Source: Adiantum capillus-veneris
Taxonomy: Eukaryota; Streptophyta; Polypodiopsida; Polypodiales; Pteridaceae
NCBI GenBank assembly: GCA_014529385.2
Contig: CM043944.1
Location: 171,059,240 to 171,123,239, forward strand
DNA: 64,000 nucleotides
Reading direction: 5' to 3'
The notes below the pieces were generated by a model that was not told the DNA's origin, made no database searches, and saw nothing but the letters and a program-made list of their open reading frames with translations. Positions within the stretch are counted from its first letter, which is position 1. Every line of letters begins with the position of its first letter. Position numbers and translations under genes: made by a program. Of this stretch, positions 10,682 to 20,589 are shown one piece after another.

Positions 10682-12984
10682 TGTACAACTTAGCTTCAAC
10701 TTTATATTTTGCACAAAAAGGAACTTAGAGCTTGCCGAATCAAGTGACAAGATTTGGTTATAGCATCACTAGCACATTGTCTTAGGGTTATGGGAGCCCT
10801 CTCACCATCCACCCTCTTACAATGGTAGCCAAACAATAGCCAATGAATCACAAGCAACAAAACAACAACTTTCAATGAAACAAGTCACCTTATGAAGCTG
10901 AATGAGTTTGCCAAGCCAAATTGGAGGAGAAACGTGAGCCTTTGGACATGAATTGCACCCAAAACTACCAATTCATTGATGTTGGGGTAGATACAACAAT
11001 GGTAGGAATAATATCTTCTACTCGCACTCACTCAAACTAGCTCAAGCTTTTCTATGCACCAAGGTGATGGTGTATAGAAAGCTTACTCTCTCTTTACAAC
11101 CAAGATAGAACTGGCGTGTGCTACGCTCAATCTAGTGTGCAATGGTATAGTGATGTCTTTTACAAGGAGGAATGGGTTCTATTTATAGGTTTTAGAAACC
11201 TTGATTAGGATTAAGCCTAATCAATTTTATTAGGAAAGATCAAGGATTATGAATTTTTATGAATTTCAAATGAGAATGGGGTCTCTCTTTTCTCTTGAGT
11301 CACATGGATGTGGGCTCAAATAAGAGAATTATTGATATGGTGAAAGGAGAGAAACTTCCATGGGAGTGAGTGAATTTGGTTTACTTGTGCGGTTGCCTAC
11401 TCCATATGTTCATAGTGTGGGTGCATTTTTACAAGAGAAGTTAGTTGTTAGTGGTAATAATCACTAGAATTGTTAGTGATATATTTACAATGGGTAGGAT
11501 GAGTTGATTTGATGAAGGAAGAGGGGTGAATTAAAAGAGAATCATTGAGATGGTGAAGCTTTGAAGAAGCTTGAACTCACCCTTGTGTAGATTGTGAAAA
11601 AAATGACCGCTGGTCTTCTTCTTCTTCTTCCCTTCTTTACGCCGCCGCCACGGTTGACCACCACGTTGAAAAGAGGATTTGTTGATGAAAAATCCTCAAT
11701 TTTCAGAAGTTATCATGGTTAAGATGCTGAATTTTAGATATTTTTAGGAGAGGTAAATGAAATTGTAACATAGAAGCAATAGAGAGAGACATGGAGAGGG
11801 TGTATGTATGTAGAGGTTCATAAAAGAACTATAGGGATGAGAGAGAAGGGTAATGGTGAAGAGGGTGGGAGAAGCCATGGAAACTGCAGGTTTGAGTGAG
11901 GGAAGGAGGGGGAGGGATGTGTAAGAGTAAGTAGGTGTGTGGAAGGGTGAGAGAAGACTAAGGGCTACTTGTGAGAAAAGTGGGCAGACTGGGGTCCACT
12001 CAAAAAATCATAGCTCACCGCTGGTAGCTCCAAAAATCATGAAAAAAGTTCAGGTGATTATTCAGAGCGTGGGCTACATTTTCTCTGTTGACCACTGCTG
12101 CAAATTCGGAGTGGAGATAGGTGCCAAAATTCTCACCAAAAAGCCTGTTTTTTATGCCTGCAAAAGTCTTTTAGTGGCCCCTCCTTTGTTGAATTTGTAC
12201 AATGCATCCAAGAGTGAGCCCCTCCTTTGTCATATTATAATACAAAGCATCCAAGTTGCCCTTGAACCATGCATGGAGGAGGATTATTGGTGAATAAGAA
12301 ATATATACATGGTGGGACTAGTGTATGGACTATTCATGGACTTTAGCTCAATGAGCACATGGTGTTAGAATATAAATAATAATAAAAATATGGAGGAGTT
12401 ATGGATATGGAAAGATATTGGAATCATATGATATGGTCCCTCCTTGAAATATTTTGGGTGAAAGAGGAAAAGGTATGCAAGTAAATAATATAATAAAAGT
12501 AACCAATGAGTAGAAATCAATTTTTTGTTTTCACGAGGGTGAGGGTGAAAATGTGGGAGTGATTTGTATAAAGGAAAAATATGAGGTTAGAGTATGTACA
12601 TATTGGCAAAAAATATAATTATGGTGTAAGAGAATGAAAGAAGGTGTACATAGGTTTAATAAAACACACACCTAAGTAGAAATATTTAAATAAAATACCA
12701 AAATAATTATAAAAAATCTCTATATTTAGGCCATATATACAATGAAATATTTACACACAAAGAGGCCATAATATACTTTTATTTTTTTATTTTTTTTATT
12801 TTTTTGGCTCAACTAGCCCAGTGACTAGCTAGCTGAGGGTTTTTAAGAAGATATGGGAAAAGCCCCCTAACTCACACACACCTATGTACAGTGAAATGGT
12901 AGGGATAGCCATAGCGTTTGGGTGAATTTGGTAGGGTGGAGTAACTTACTATGGCAATTATGAAGAGCCGAAAAACGGCTATCA
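10365..12984 (-). repeat. Right LTR (element 5' LTR) of the Ty3 element
   Basis: 2620 bp, matching 1008-3643. It carries the (GA)n run at 10627-10679 and the TATA box at 11180-11189 on the minus strand. It is followed at 12985 by LINE A endonuclease sequence, as expected for insertion into LINE A. Confidence 0.85.
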
Positions 12985-13321
12985 CTGTCTGCCACTGTGA
13001 GGATCACTGGTGCATGGTCCGAGAAGGATGTCCCTGCCAGGATGCCCACTGATCCCCCCAAGTCACTGAAGTGGTCACTAGTGTAGAAGCGATCTATCCG
13101 CGATAGATTCACTCCTCCCACTCTGCGGTCCGATCTAGAGAAGGCAAGACTGTCTGAGGACCTCACAAAACCAGAGTGCTGCCATGTATCCGAGACCCTT
13201 AAAGTCATACACAACCTCTCCCAAGCTGCCAACTCGACTCCATGCACAGTAGCATGGCTGCCACCAATCCTGTCAGAAGGGTCCTCCAACATGTTGAAGT
13301 CCCCTCCTATACACCAATGGT
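12985..13321 (-). pseudogene. LINE A endonuclease, C-terminal half (second copy)
   Basis: It encodes HWCIGGDFNMLEDPSDR through SFSDHAPVILTVAD, nearly identical to 3644-3978. The N-terminal half is missing. At 13321/13322 the similarity stops abruptly and ORF1-type sequence follows. It keeps a GT dinucleotide that the left copy has lost, which preserves the frame through VILTVAD into the linker now at 1007. Confidence 0.85.
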
Positions 13322-13564
13322 GATAGAAGTCTAGGACCTGTGTATGCATCCATCCCACCACTGAGTCGAGGGACCACTCTGTCTCGACCCTACCACAGAG
13401 GGGGAAGGAGAAACCAACTGTTGCGTCCAAGGCCTCTGTCCCTCTAGCGGCGAGGAACAAAACATGGACCCTTAAGCAGGTTGCCTCATGGTCTGCTGGG
13501 GAATCGCCGACAAAACGGGTAAACCCATAGTCGAATAAGTCCCAACGGCGTCGGATGTCAATGC
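13322..13564 (-). pseudogene. LINE A segment downstream of ORF1 (copia-split)
   Basis: Minus strand, open as DIRRRWDLFDYGFTRFVGD ... VETEWSLDSVVGWMHTQVLD. I do not recognise the domain. Removing copia-1 joins it in frame to 19271-19336 (SVATIPRGLTSI), so it belongs to the same LINE, most likely the ORF1 C-terminus. The join to mid-endonuclease at 13321 implies that the ORF1/ORF2 junction and the endonuclease N-terminus were deleted here. Confidence 0.6.
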
Positions 13565-13751
13565 TGTTGGGTTAAAGGCCCGTGTGCCCGGCTGCCCGTT
13601 GTTCAGCCGCCCATGTACAGCCATTCATTTACTCATTCATAATAACTATACTCACAACTACACATTGTAGTGTGAGTACCGCCCCGCCACACACTGTGTC
13701 TATCTCCTTCTTCGTGTTGGCTCTCTGTGTGTGTGCTCTCCGATCTTAACA
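13565..13751 (+). repeat. Copia-1 5' LTR
   Basis: 187 bp, starting TGTTGGG and ending TTAACA. Such a short LTR is at the small end for copia elements. I see no convincing TATA box. Confidence 0.93.
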
Positions 13752-14939
13752 AGTGGTATCAGAGCTTGGTAGTGAGAGCATTGAGAGCTTCATCATCATT
13801 GTTGAGTGTGTTGAAACTTGTTGTTGTTTCATTGCCGTTTTTCGGTTTCGCGCACGCGCGCATTTCTAAAGAGCAGAAGGTTTTTCTGAGCTTGGCATTG
13901 GAAGGTTCAGCACTCCGCGAGTATTTTCAGCAAGTGTCCTGGGGTTTAACCCCCCTTTCGGAGCCATTCGTGCCATCAGAAATCCCATCCGAGCTACAGA
14001 CTAGGAGCTGCGTTTTTCAGCTCTCTTTGGTAGTTTTCTGCTACCAGAGCTTCCATAGCCATTACAGGTGCCATTGTTGTAGTGTCTTCCACTTACGTGA
14101 GCCCACAGCTCATTTCAGAGTGTGTAGCCTCTTCTTGGAGTGGCCTCATACACACAGAAAGAGTGGGAGTTTTGGCGACATTGTCTTCTTCGACTACAGG
14201 TACAGGTACAGGTACAGGTACAGGTACAGGTACAGGTACGGGTACAGGTTACAGGTTACAGGGAGCTTTGGATACAGGTCTCTTCTGTGGTTACAAAACA
14301 TGTATTTTGACTGTGGGACAGCCATGTATATGTTTGTGGTTTGAGTGGGAGCTTCTACTCTTCTCGGCAGTCTGTTTATGCGTGTTCTTGAGCTACAGGT
14401 TTACATCATCTATGTATGTTGATGGATGTGGATATGGCAATTTGACAGACACTCTTTATGCATGATATTGTGGAGATTTGGTTCACTTATACATAGAGCG
14501 GGTTTGCTCTTGCTTGCAGTGTTGCGGTTTGAGTACGGACAGGTACTTGGTTGACAGTAGAGATTGGACTTCGTTGAGCTTGTGCATTGGTTATATGCTC
14601 ACTTGGATCCATTTATGCTCACGGATTTGTGTAAGCTTGGTCAGTTTATGTCTCTATTGTGGTTATTCAGACATGGAGTATGTTTATGCCTCTATGACAG
14701 CTCATTGTTGATGCATTTTGGGGCACGGTTTGCCTAGGCCGGTTGAGTTACAGGTGTCACAGGTTTATGCATTTGTTTGTGGATTTCTACGTACGTTTTT
14801 TGACCATATTATGGGCTGATTTATACTCTATGCGTTTGCTCTTTGATTGAGCAGCAGGTGTTGTCAGATTTGCAACACTACTTTGTTGTGGCAGTTTGTT
14901 GGTTGGTTACAGGTTTCTCATTGTTGCATTCTTATTGTA
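13752..14939 (+). other. Long copia-1 leader with (ACAGGT)n array
   Basis: About 1.19 kb separates the primer site (13754-13765) from the gag ATG, which is long for a copia element with 187-bp LTRs. It holds short open frames (13727-14344, 14082-14465, 14478-14711) with no domain that I recognise. A hexanucleotide array (ACAGGT, about ten units with variants) lies at 14196-14261. Several upstream ATGs precede gag, so translation would need leaky scanning, an intron or an internal promoter. Which of these applies cannot be told from sequence. Confidence 0.6.
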
Positions 14940-17900
14940 ATGGGCACTAAAGAGGACACAGTTTTCAATATTGAGAAATTGGATGGTGCTAATTTCTCAT
15001 ATTGGAAAGATCAGATTTGGGATGTCTTGGTGCAGAAGAAACAGATTCGACCTCTAAAGTTGCAGGGAGTTAAGCCAGAGAACATGGAGAGGGATGATTG
15101 GGAGGAGTTGGATGAGATGTGCAGGTCTACTATTAGGCTTTCCCTTTCAAAGTCTGTTTATTACAATGTGAAAGATGCACAGGGTGGAGCTTATGAGCTA
15201 TGGCAGCGGATTTGCGATATGTATGATAAGCATTCGGCTGCTTCTATGGTGTATTGGATTAAAAAGCTTATTGATTTGCGAATGGAGGAAGGTGCTTCCA
15301 TGAATGCGCATTTGAATGAGTTCAATACAATTTTCAGCCAACTTGCTACGCAGGAAATTACGTTTGAGGAAAATGTAAAAGCTATGTTTTTACTTGTCAC
15401 GTTGCCTGGGTCATGGGACACATTTAGGACAGCCATAAGTAACTCGGTTCCTGCGAATGAGTTGACAAGTACTAATGTGGAGTCTAGTCTTCTCACGGAA
15501 GAGATTAATCGAAAGAATAATGCAGGTAGTAAGTCTTCTAGTGCAATGGTTGTCAGAGGCAGGACTATGGACAAGTATAAGTCCAACAGGGGTAAATCTA
15601 GAAGCAAGTCCCGTGCAGGCACAAGTAAAAAGGATGTGGAATGTTTTCATTGTGGTAGAAAAGGCCATTTCAAAAAGGATTGCTACAAGTGGAAAAGGGA
15701 AAATGGAGATGGTAAGAAGAAAGACCATGATGCTAAGAACAAGCCTAAATCCAATGTCAAGATTGAGGAGTTAAATGCAACACAGGGAGAGTGTAGCTCT
15801 CAAGATGACCATGTATGTGCTCCGACTAGTGCTACTAGTGAAGAGCTTGGTGATGTGTTGCTTGCATCCTATTTTGATGACGCTTTTCTTCTCACTCATG
15901 AGCGTAGTATGCCTATGGATTGGGTCATTGACAGTGGTGCTTCTTTTCACGTTACGCCTCATAGGTCGTGGTTTCATGACTATGATGCTTCGAGCACAGG
16001 TACTGTCAGGATTGTCGATGGGTGTTCTATGCAGATTCATGGCATTGGGGATATTCATTTGGCTATGCCAAACTCTACTACGTTTGTCTTGCAGCGTGTG
16101 CGTCATGTGCCGGCTCTTGCAAAAAGCTTGATTAGTGTGGGTCAGTTGGATTCACTTGGTTTCAATGTATCTTTCGGTGATGGAGGTTGGAAGGTCACTA
16201 AGGGCAGCCTTGTTTTGGTTAAAGGTGCTAAGAGGAATACGTTGTATTCCCTTTGTGTAGCTAGTGTGGCTGATCACATTGTGGGGATCACTGAGCAACC
16301 TCCTGCTTCTTTATGGCATCAGCGTTTGGGGCATATGTCACTAAAAGGTTTGAAGTTGTTGGCACGTGCGGATTACATTCCCGTTTCAGATTTTGGTGGT
16401 TTTGAGTTTTGTGAGCATTGCCTTTATGGTCGACATGCTCGGTCTTCTCATAAGAAAAGTATTCCACACAGATCTTTGGAAAAGCTAGCTTTGGTGCATA
16501 GTGATGTATGTGGGCCGATGCCCAATGCTTCTCTTGGAGGTGCTATGTACTTTGTTACGTTCATTGATGATGCTAGCAGGAAGGTATGGGCATACCCCAT
16601 TCGTAAGAAGGATATGGTGTTTGATATATTTAAGCAATGGTTGGCTCTTGTTGAGAACCAATCAGGTTGTAAGTTGAAGTGCTTACGTACAGACAATGGG
16701 GGTGAATTTATGTCTCATGCTTTCACAACATTATGTGTTGAGAAGGGTATACGGCGCGAGCTTAGTGCTCCCTATACACCTCCTCAAAATGGTGTGGCAG
16801 AGCGCATGAACAGGACTATACAGGAAAAAGTCCGTAGTATCCTTTCTATGGCTGGTTTGTCAAATGGATTTTGGGCTGAAGCTGTTGCCACTTCTGTGCA
16901 TTTGATAAATCGTTCACCTAGTGTTCCTTTGGGCTTCAAAGTGCCTGAAGAGGTATGGACAGGTTTTCCACCTTCGTATGGTCACCTTCGTGTTTTTGGC
17001 TGTGAAGCTTATGTACATGTACCTAAGGCAAAACGCAGCAAATTGGATCCAAAGAGCAAGAGATGTATCTTCTTGGGTTATGGTAGCTCTGGTGAGATGG
17101 GTTATCGATTGTGGGATCCTATTGACAGGAAGATTGTGCGCAGCCATGATGTTGTTTTTCATGAGGACTCTATGTATAGAGCATCACCGCGAACGGTTGA
17201 GGTTCGGCGTGTGATATTTGAGGAGGATGGTCATCGGTATGATGGTCCCATGGCTGCTCGTGGGCAGCCCATTGACCCTCAAGTGGGAGATCAGCCCTTG
17301 TTGGGAGATCATGTAGATGTGGGACAGCCAGATCAGCCCTTGTTGGGAGATCATGTAGATGTGGGACAGCCAGATGCACCTCCTGCACAGTCTTTGAGGC
17401 GTTCAGAGCGGCGTGCAAGACAGCCTCAGCGTTTTGTGCCTTTTATGGATTATGTATTGTTGACTGATTGCGGGGAGCCATCATGTTATGATGAGGCCAT
17501 GTCTAGTGTTGACAAGCTCAAGTGGGAGCAGGCTATGCAGTCAGAGATGGATTCGTTGATCCAAAATGAAACGTGGGAGCTTACTCCTTTGCCAAAGGGT
17601 AAGAAGGCACTACCATGCAAGTGGGTTTACAAGATAAAATTGTGTTCAATGGATGCAAAGCCTAGGTACAAAGCAAGGCTTGTGGCTAAAGGATTCAAGC
17701 AACAGAAGGGCATTGATTTTGACGAGATCTTCTCCCCAGTGGTGAAGATGTCTACTTTGCGTATGTTGTTTGCCTTGGTAGCTACAGAAGACATGGAGTT
17801 GAAGCAAATGGATGTAAAGACAGCTTTCTTACATCCGGACTTGCACGAGGATTTGTACATGGAGCAACCAAGTGGGTTTGTTATTCATGGTTCAAAGAAG

Positions 17901-19028
17901 ATGGTATGCCGTCTTCTTAAGACCTTGTATGGGCTGAAGCAATCATCTCGTGAATGGTATCGTAAGTTTGATGCATTCATGAGTTCATTGGGTTATGTAC
18001 GTAGTTATGAGGACCCATGCCTCTATACTCGCAAGGCTGCAGATGGTAGTCTTATTGTTTTGGTTTTGTATGTGGATGACATGCTGATCGCAGGGAAGTG
18101 TATTTCTGATGTGGATGCCTTGAAACATAGGCTACATGAGACCTTTTCCATGAAGGATCTTGGGGATGCCAGCCATATTTTGGGTATGCGGATCACTCGT
18201 GATCGTTCTCGCAAGATGCTCTTTCTTAGTCAGAAAGAGTACATTGACAGGGTGCTTGAGCGTTTTCATATGGAAGGGGGGAAGGCCATTAGTACCCCGT
18301 TGCCTCCATATGTAAAACTCAGCCATGATGACTGCCCTCAGACAGATTTGGAGACTACAGAGATGTCTCAGATTCCCTATGCGTCAGCTGTTGGTTCCTT
18401 GATGTATGCCATGGTGGCTACGCGTCCAGATCTTGCTCATGCAGTTGGTGTGGTTAGCAGGTACATGTCTAACCCGGGCAAGCGTCATTGGGATGCAGTG
18501 AGAGGTATTCTCAGATACTTGAGAGGGACTTCAGAGTTGTCCCTATGTTATGGTGAGAAGGATATGTCTGTTTGCGGATATACAGATTCAGACTATGCAG
18601 GGTCAGTGGACTCGAGGAAGTCTACTAGCGGCTATGTGTTCACAGTTGCAGGTGGACCGGTTTCGTGGGCATCACGTTTACAGCCATGCGTTGCTTTGAG
18701 CACTACAGAGGCTGAATATATGGCTGCCACTGAGGCTGCCAAGGAGGCCGTATGGCTCTCACGACTAGTGGGAGATCTTGGTATGGCTGGTGATGCTCCG
18801 ATTCTACATTGTGATAGTCAGAGTGCCATAGCGTTGGCACGGAATCCTGTCTTCCATGCGAAGACAAAGCACATTGAGGTGAGGTATCACTTCATACGAG
18901 AGGTGCTAGAGGACAAGCGCATAGAGCTTGTCAAAATACACACTGACGATAACCCTGCTGATCTACTCACGAAGTCGTTAGTCTCACAGCGGTTTGCACA
19001 CTGTAGATCGCTGATGGGTATGGCTTGA
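14940..19028 (+). CDS. Copia-1 gag-pol polyprotein
   Basis: I start at the ATG at 14940 (MGTKEDTVFNIEKLDG), the usual copia gag beginning; the frame is open 31 codons further upstream. Counting from 14847, the polyprotein holds the gag UBN2 region (about 40-230), zinc knuckle CFHCGRKGHFKKDC (266-279) and protease DSGA at 362. Next come pre-integrase HQRLGHMS with FCEHC, and integrase with Asp in LVHSDVCGP (553), TDNGGEF and a Glu in NGVAERMN. RT follows with TAFLHPDLHEDLYMEQP and YVDD at 1075-1078, then RNase H with YTDSDYAGS, STTEAEY and CDSQSAIALA, ending at TAG 19026-19028 region. No stop or frameshift is seen. A 42-bp in-frame tandem repeat (DQPLLGDHVDVGQP twice, 17289-17372) sits between integrase and RT. 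All catalytic residues that I can check are present. Confidence 0.95.
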   Translation: MGTKEDTVFNIEKLDGANFSYWKDQIWDVLVQKKQIRPLKLQGVKPENMERDDWEELDEMCRSTIRLSLSKSVYYNVKDAQGGAYELWQRICDMYDKHSAASMVYWIKKLIDLRMEEGASMNAHLNEFNTIFSQLATQEITFEENVKAMFLLVTLPGSWDTFRTAISNSVPANELTSTNVESSLLTEEINRKNNAGSKSSSAMVVRGRTMDKYKSNRGKSRSKSRAGTSKKDVECFHCGRKGHFKKDCYKWKRENGDGKKKDHDAKNKPKSNVKIEELNATQGECSSQDDHVCAPTSATSEELGDVLLASYFDDAFLLTHERSMPMDWVIDSGASFHVTPHRSWFHDYDASSTGTVRIVDGCSMQIHGIGDIHLAMPNSTTFVLQRVRHVPALAKSLISVGQLDSLGFNVSFGDGGWKVTKGSLVLVKGAKRNTLYSLCVASVADHIVGITEQPPASLWHQRLGHMSLKGLKLLARADYIPVSDFGGFEFCEHCLYGRHARSSHKKSIPHRSLEKLALVHSDVCGPMPNASLGGAMYFVTFIDDASRKVWAYPIRKKDMVFDIFKQWLALVENQSGCKLKCLRTDNGGEFMSHAFTTLCVEKGIRRELSAPYTPPQNGVAERMNRTIQEKVRSILSMAGLSNGFWAEAVATSVHLINRSPSVPLGFKVPEEVWTGFPPSYGHLRVFGCEAYVHVPKAKRSKLDPKSKRCIFLGYGSSGEMGYRLWDPIDRKIVRSHDVVFHEDSMYRASPRTVEVRRVIFEEDGHRYDGPMAARGQPIDPQVGDQPLLGDHVDVGQPDQPLLGDHVDVGQPDAPPAQSLRRSERRARQPQRFVPFMDYVLLTDCGEPSCYDEAMSSVDKLKWEQAMQSEMDSLIQNETWELTPLPKGKKALPCKWVYKIKLCSMDAKPRYKARLVAKGFKQQKGIDFDEIFSPVVKMSTLRMLFALVATEDMELKQMDVKTAFLHPDLHEDLYMEQPSGFVIHGSKKMVCRLLKTLYGLKQSSREWYRKFDAFMSSLGYVRSYEDPCLYTRKAADGSLIVLVLYVDDMLIAGKCISDVDALKHRLHETFSMKDLGDASHILGMRITRDRSRKMLFLSQKEYIDRVLERFHMEGGKAISTPLPPYVKLSHDDCPQTDLETTEMSQIPYASAVGSLMYAMVATRPDLAHAVGVVSRYMSNPGKRHWDAVRGILRYLRGTSELSLCYGEKDMSVCGYTDSDYAGSVDSRKSTSGYVFTVAGGPVSWASRLQPCVALSTTEAEYMAATEAAKEAVWLSRLVGDLGMAGDAPILHCDSQSAIALARNPVFHAKTKHIEVRYHFIREVLEDKRIELVKIHTDDNPADLLTKSLVSQRFAHCRSLMGMA

Positions 19029-19083
19029 CTTCTTTTGCTGTACTTTGGCCACTTTAAAGGCACACTGCCTTTAAGTGGGAGAT

Positions 19084-19270
19084 TGTTGGGTTAAAGGCCC
19101 GTGTGCCCGGCTGCCCGTTGTTCAGCCGCCCATGTACAGCCATTCATTTACTCATTCATAATAACTATACTCACAACTACACATTGTAGTGTGAGTACCG
19201 CCCCGCCACACACTGTGTCTATCTCCTTCTTCGTGTTGGCTCTCTGTGTGTGTGCTCTCCGATCCCAACA
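19084..19270 (+). repeat. Copia-1 3' LTR
   Basis: 187 bp, TGTTGGG to CCCAACA with perfect 7-bp inverted ends. It differs from the 5' LTR at two bases only. Confidence 0.95.
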
Positions 19271-20589
19271 AATGCTCGTTAGACCACGAGGGATAGTTGC
19301 AACGGAAGACGTCTGAATCTGCAAAGGGGGCCGCAAGAAGGGCTGACCCTCTCTTGCTAGGCGACTCGTGGCAAAGGCGCTGCCAAGAGATCTCCTAGCG
19401 GCCGGAGAGGGACCTGTCCCCTGAGTTGACTGTGAAACTGGAGCAGGAGGGGGCGGAGAAGGAGCTGGGGGAAGCGGAGGAGGAAGAGGGGCGGGATGGG
19501 GTGACAGAGGTAGAGGGGCGAGGTGGAGAGGTCACAGGAGCAAAAGGCGGGGGGGAGGATGAGGAAGAGGGAGGGAACTCTGGGGGGGGGAGCGGTTGTC
19601 GATGGTGAAGCGGAGGTGGAGGCTGATGAAGGGATCTCCTCCTGCTCAAGAGGACCAAAGCTGTTCCACGTGGGAACCCACTGCTGGCACCTGAGGGCCA
19701 CTCTGAGTACCAGGCTGATGCTCTGGCACTGGCATCGCCGGCCACGGGCCTTCTGCCACCCCTCCTCCGCTGGAGCCCCAGGCTCGGAGGGTGGCTCTGT
19801 ATGTGTGCATTGTGCCGTTGATTGTGGTTGTAGGCCAGCCCTGTCAGGCTGGGGCTGAGGCTATGGTGCATGTCGCGGCCTCCAATGTGGAAAGGCCTTC
19901 GCTAGATGGTCCATCTGTCGGCAAATAAAGCACTGGTTTGGGAGGCCCGAGTACTCCACACTCTGTTTAAACCAACTCCCACTCACCCAAGGCAGAAGGA
20001 TAACCTTCGGGAGCGTGTGGGTATCTTTGACCAAAACTCGAACTGAGGGGATGCATGCCGCCTTGGCAGCTACTGATGCTTCCGTACGAGGTGTCTCCAG
20101 GACAGTCCCAATGACGGAGCCGATCCTAGAAAGAAGTGGTAAGTAGTCCCTCCGTAAACCCGGAAAGCAGACTGAGATGGGGATGTCTGCCTCCTCTACT
20201 ATTACATCCGAAGCCGGGTCAAAACCATGTCGTCACTGTCGAAAGTGGGCACGTGATGCTCGGATGGACAATGGACTCATAGCTATGACCTTGGATGCCA
20301 TCTCGGAGGTCTCAAACTCGATGTGATAGTAACCCCGTCCGAGAATCTGCACATCCAAGATCTTGTCCACCTCTGTGAGAAGGCGGGCCTGGAGAAGGTC
20401 TCGCAGCTCTCCTCTGCTAGGTCGGGTGCCGATAATCTTGCAGATGACCGAAGTCGCCTGCAAGCGCTCTACCTCTGCGGCTAGGCTCACTTGCTCTGCC
20501 GGTGAAAGAGCAAGTCGAATGGTGGGCTCAGCGGGGTTGAGCGAGGGGGCTTTGGGCGAGTCCCTCTGTGGCGGAGCTGGAGCCTCCAT
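19271..20589 (-). pseudogene. LINE A ORF1: DUF4283 domain and zinc knuckle
   Basis: Minus strand from the Met at 20589 (MEAPAPPQRDSPKAP). The DUF4283 fold is seen in VICKIIGTRPSRGELRDLL and GRGYYHIEFET. An in-frame TGA at 20233-20235 follows (FRQ*RHGFDP, expected Trp). The frame resumes with the rest of the domain and a zinc knuckle (CFICRQMDHLAKAF) whose last Cys is Phe. Beyond this is a Pro/Ser-rich tail (about 19395-19871) with frame changes. In plant L1 elements this protein binds the LINE RNA. Copia-1 splits its C-terminal region, and 13322-13564 is the continuation. Confidence 0.8.

Larger units (their letters stand above)
1008..12984 (-). mobile_element. Ty3/gypsy LTR retrotransposon with dual RNase H (Tat-like), inserted in LINE A
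   Basis: Two long direct repeats (1008-3643 and 10365-12984) start TGAGGC and end GGCTATCA, the proper TG...CA form. They bracket a minus-strand gag-protease-RT-RNase H-integrase region. The 4-bp CTGT lies outside each end (1004-1007 and 12985-12988), a plausible target duplication, although five bases are more usual. Removing the element restores one LINE A reading frame from the endonuclease (SDHAPVIL) to the linker. The coding region has three in-frame stops and no obvious frameshift. The left end is abnormal: a full LINE endonuclease lies between the integrase and the left LTR (see findings), so the 3' end has been rearranged. Confidence 0.85.
13565..19270 (+). mobile_element. Copia-1: near-intact Ty1/copia retrotransposon
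   Basis: 5706 bp, flanked by the 5-bp duplication AATGC (13560-13564 and 19271-19275). The LTRs (13565-13751 and 19084-19270) are both 187 bp and differ at two adjacent bases near the 3' end (TTAACA versus CCAACA), so insertion was recent. The primer site TGGTATCAGAGC (13754-13765) matches initiator Met tRNA. The polypurine tract AAGTGGGAGAT (19073-19083) precedes the 3' LTR. One uninterrupted gag-pol frame lies between. It sits inside LINE A ORF1, on the opposite strand. Of all elements in the window it is the best candidate for being active. Confidence 0.95.

Noticed and set aside
1008-13321. Treating 1008-3978 and 10365-13321 as 2.97-kb LTRs that include the endonuclease
   Set aside because: The outer ends would be TG...GT with no target duplication. 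Ending the LTRs at 3643 and 12984 gives TG...CA, a CTGT duplication and a restored LINE reading frame.
13754-13765. tRNA gene at the copia primer sites
   Set aside because: Only 12 bases complementary to the initiator Met tRNA 3' end are present; no cloverleaf arms surround them here or at 51703.
14082-14465. Thr-Gly repeat protein in the copia-1 leader
   Set aside because: It is only the translation of the (ACAGGT)n array, with no other support.
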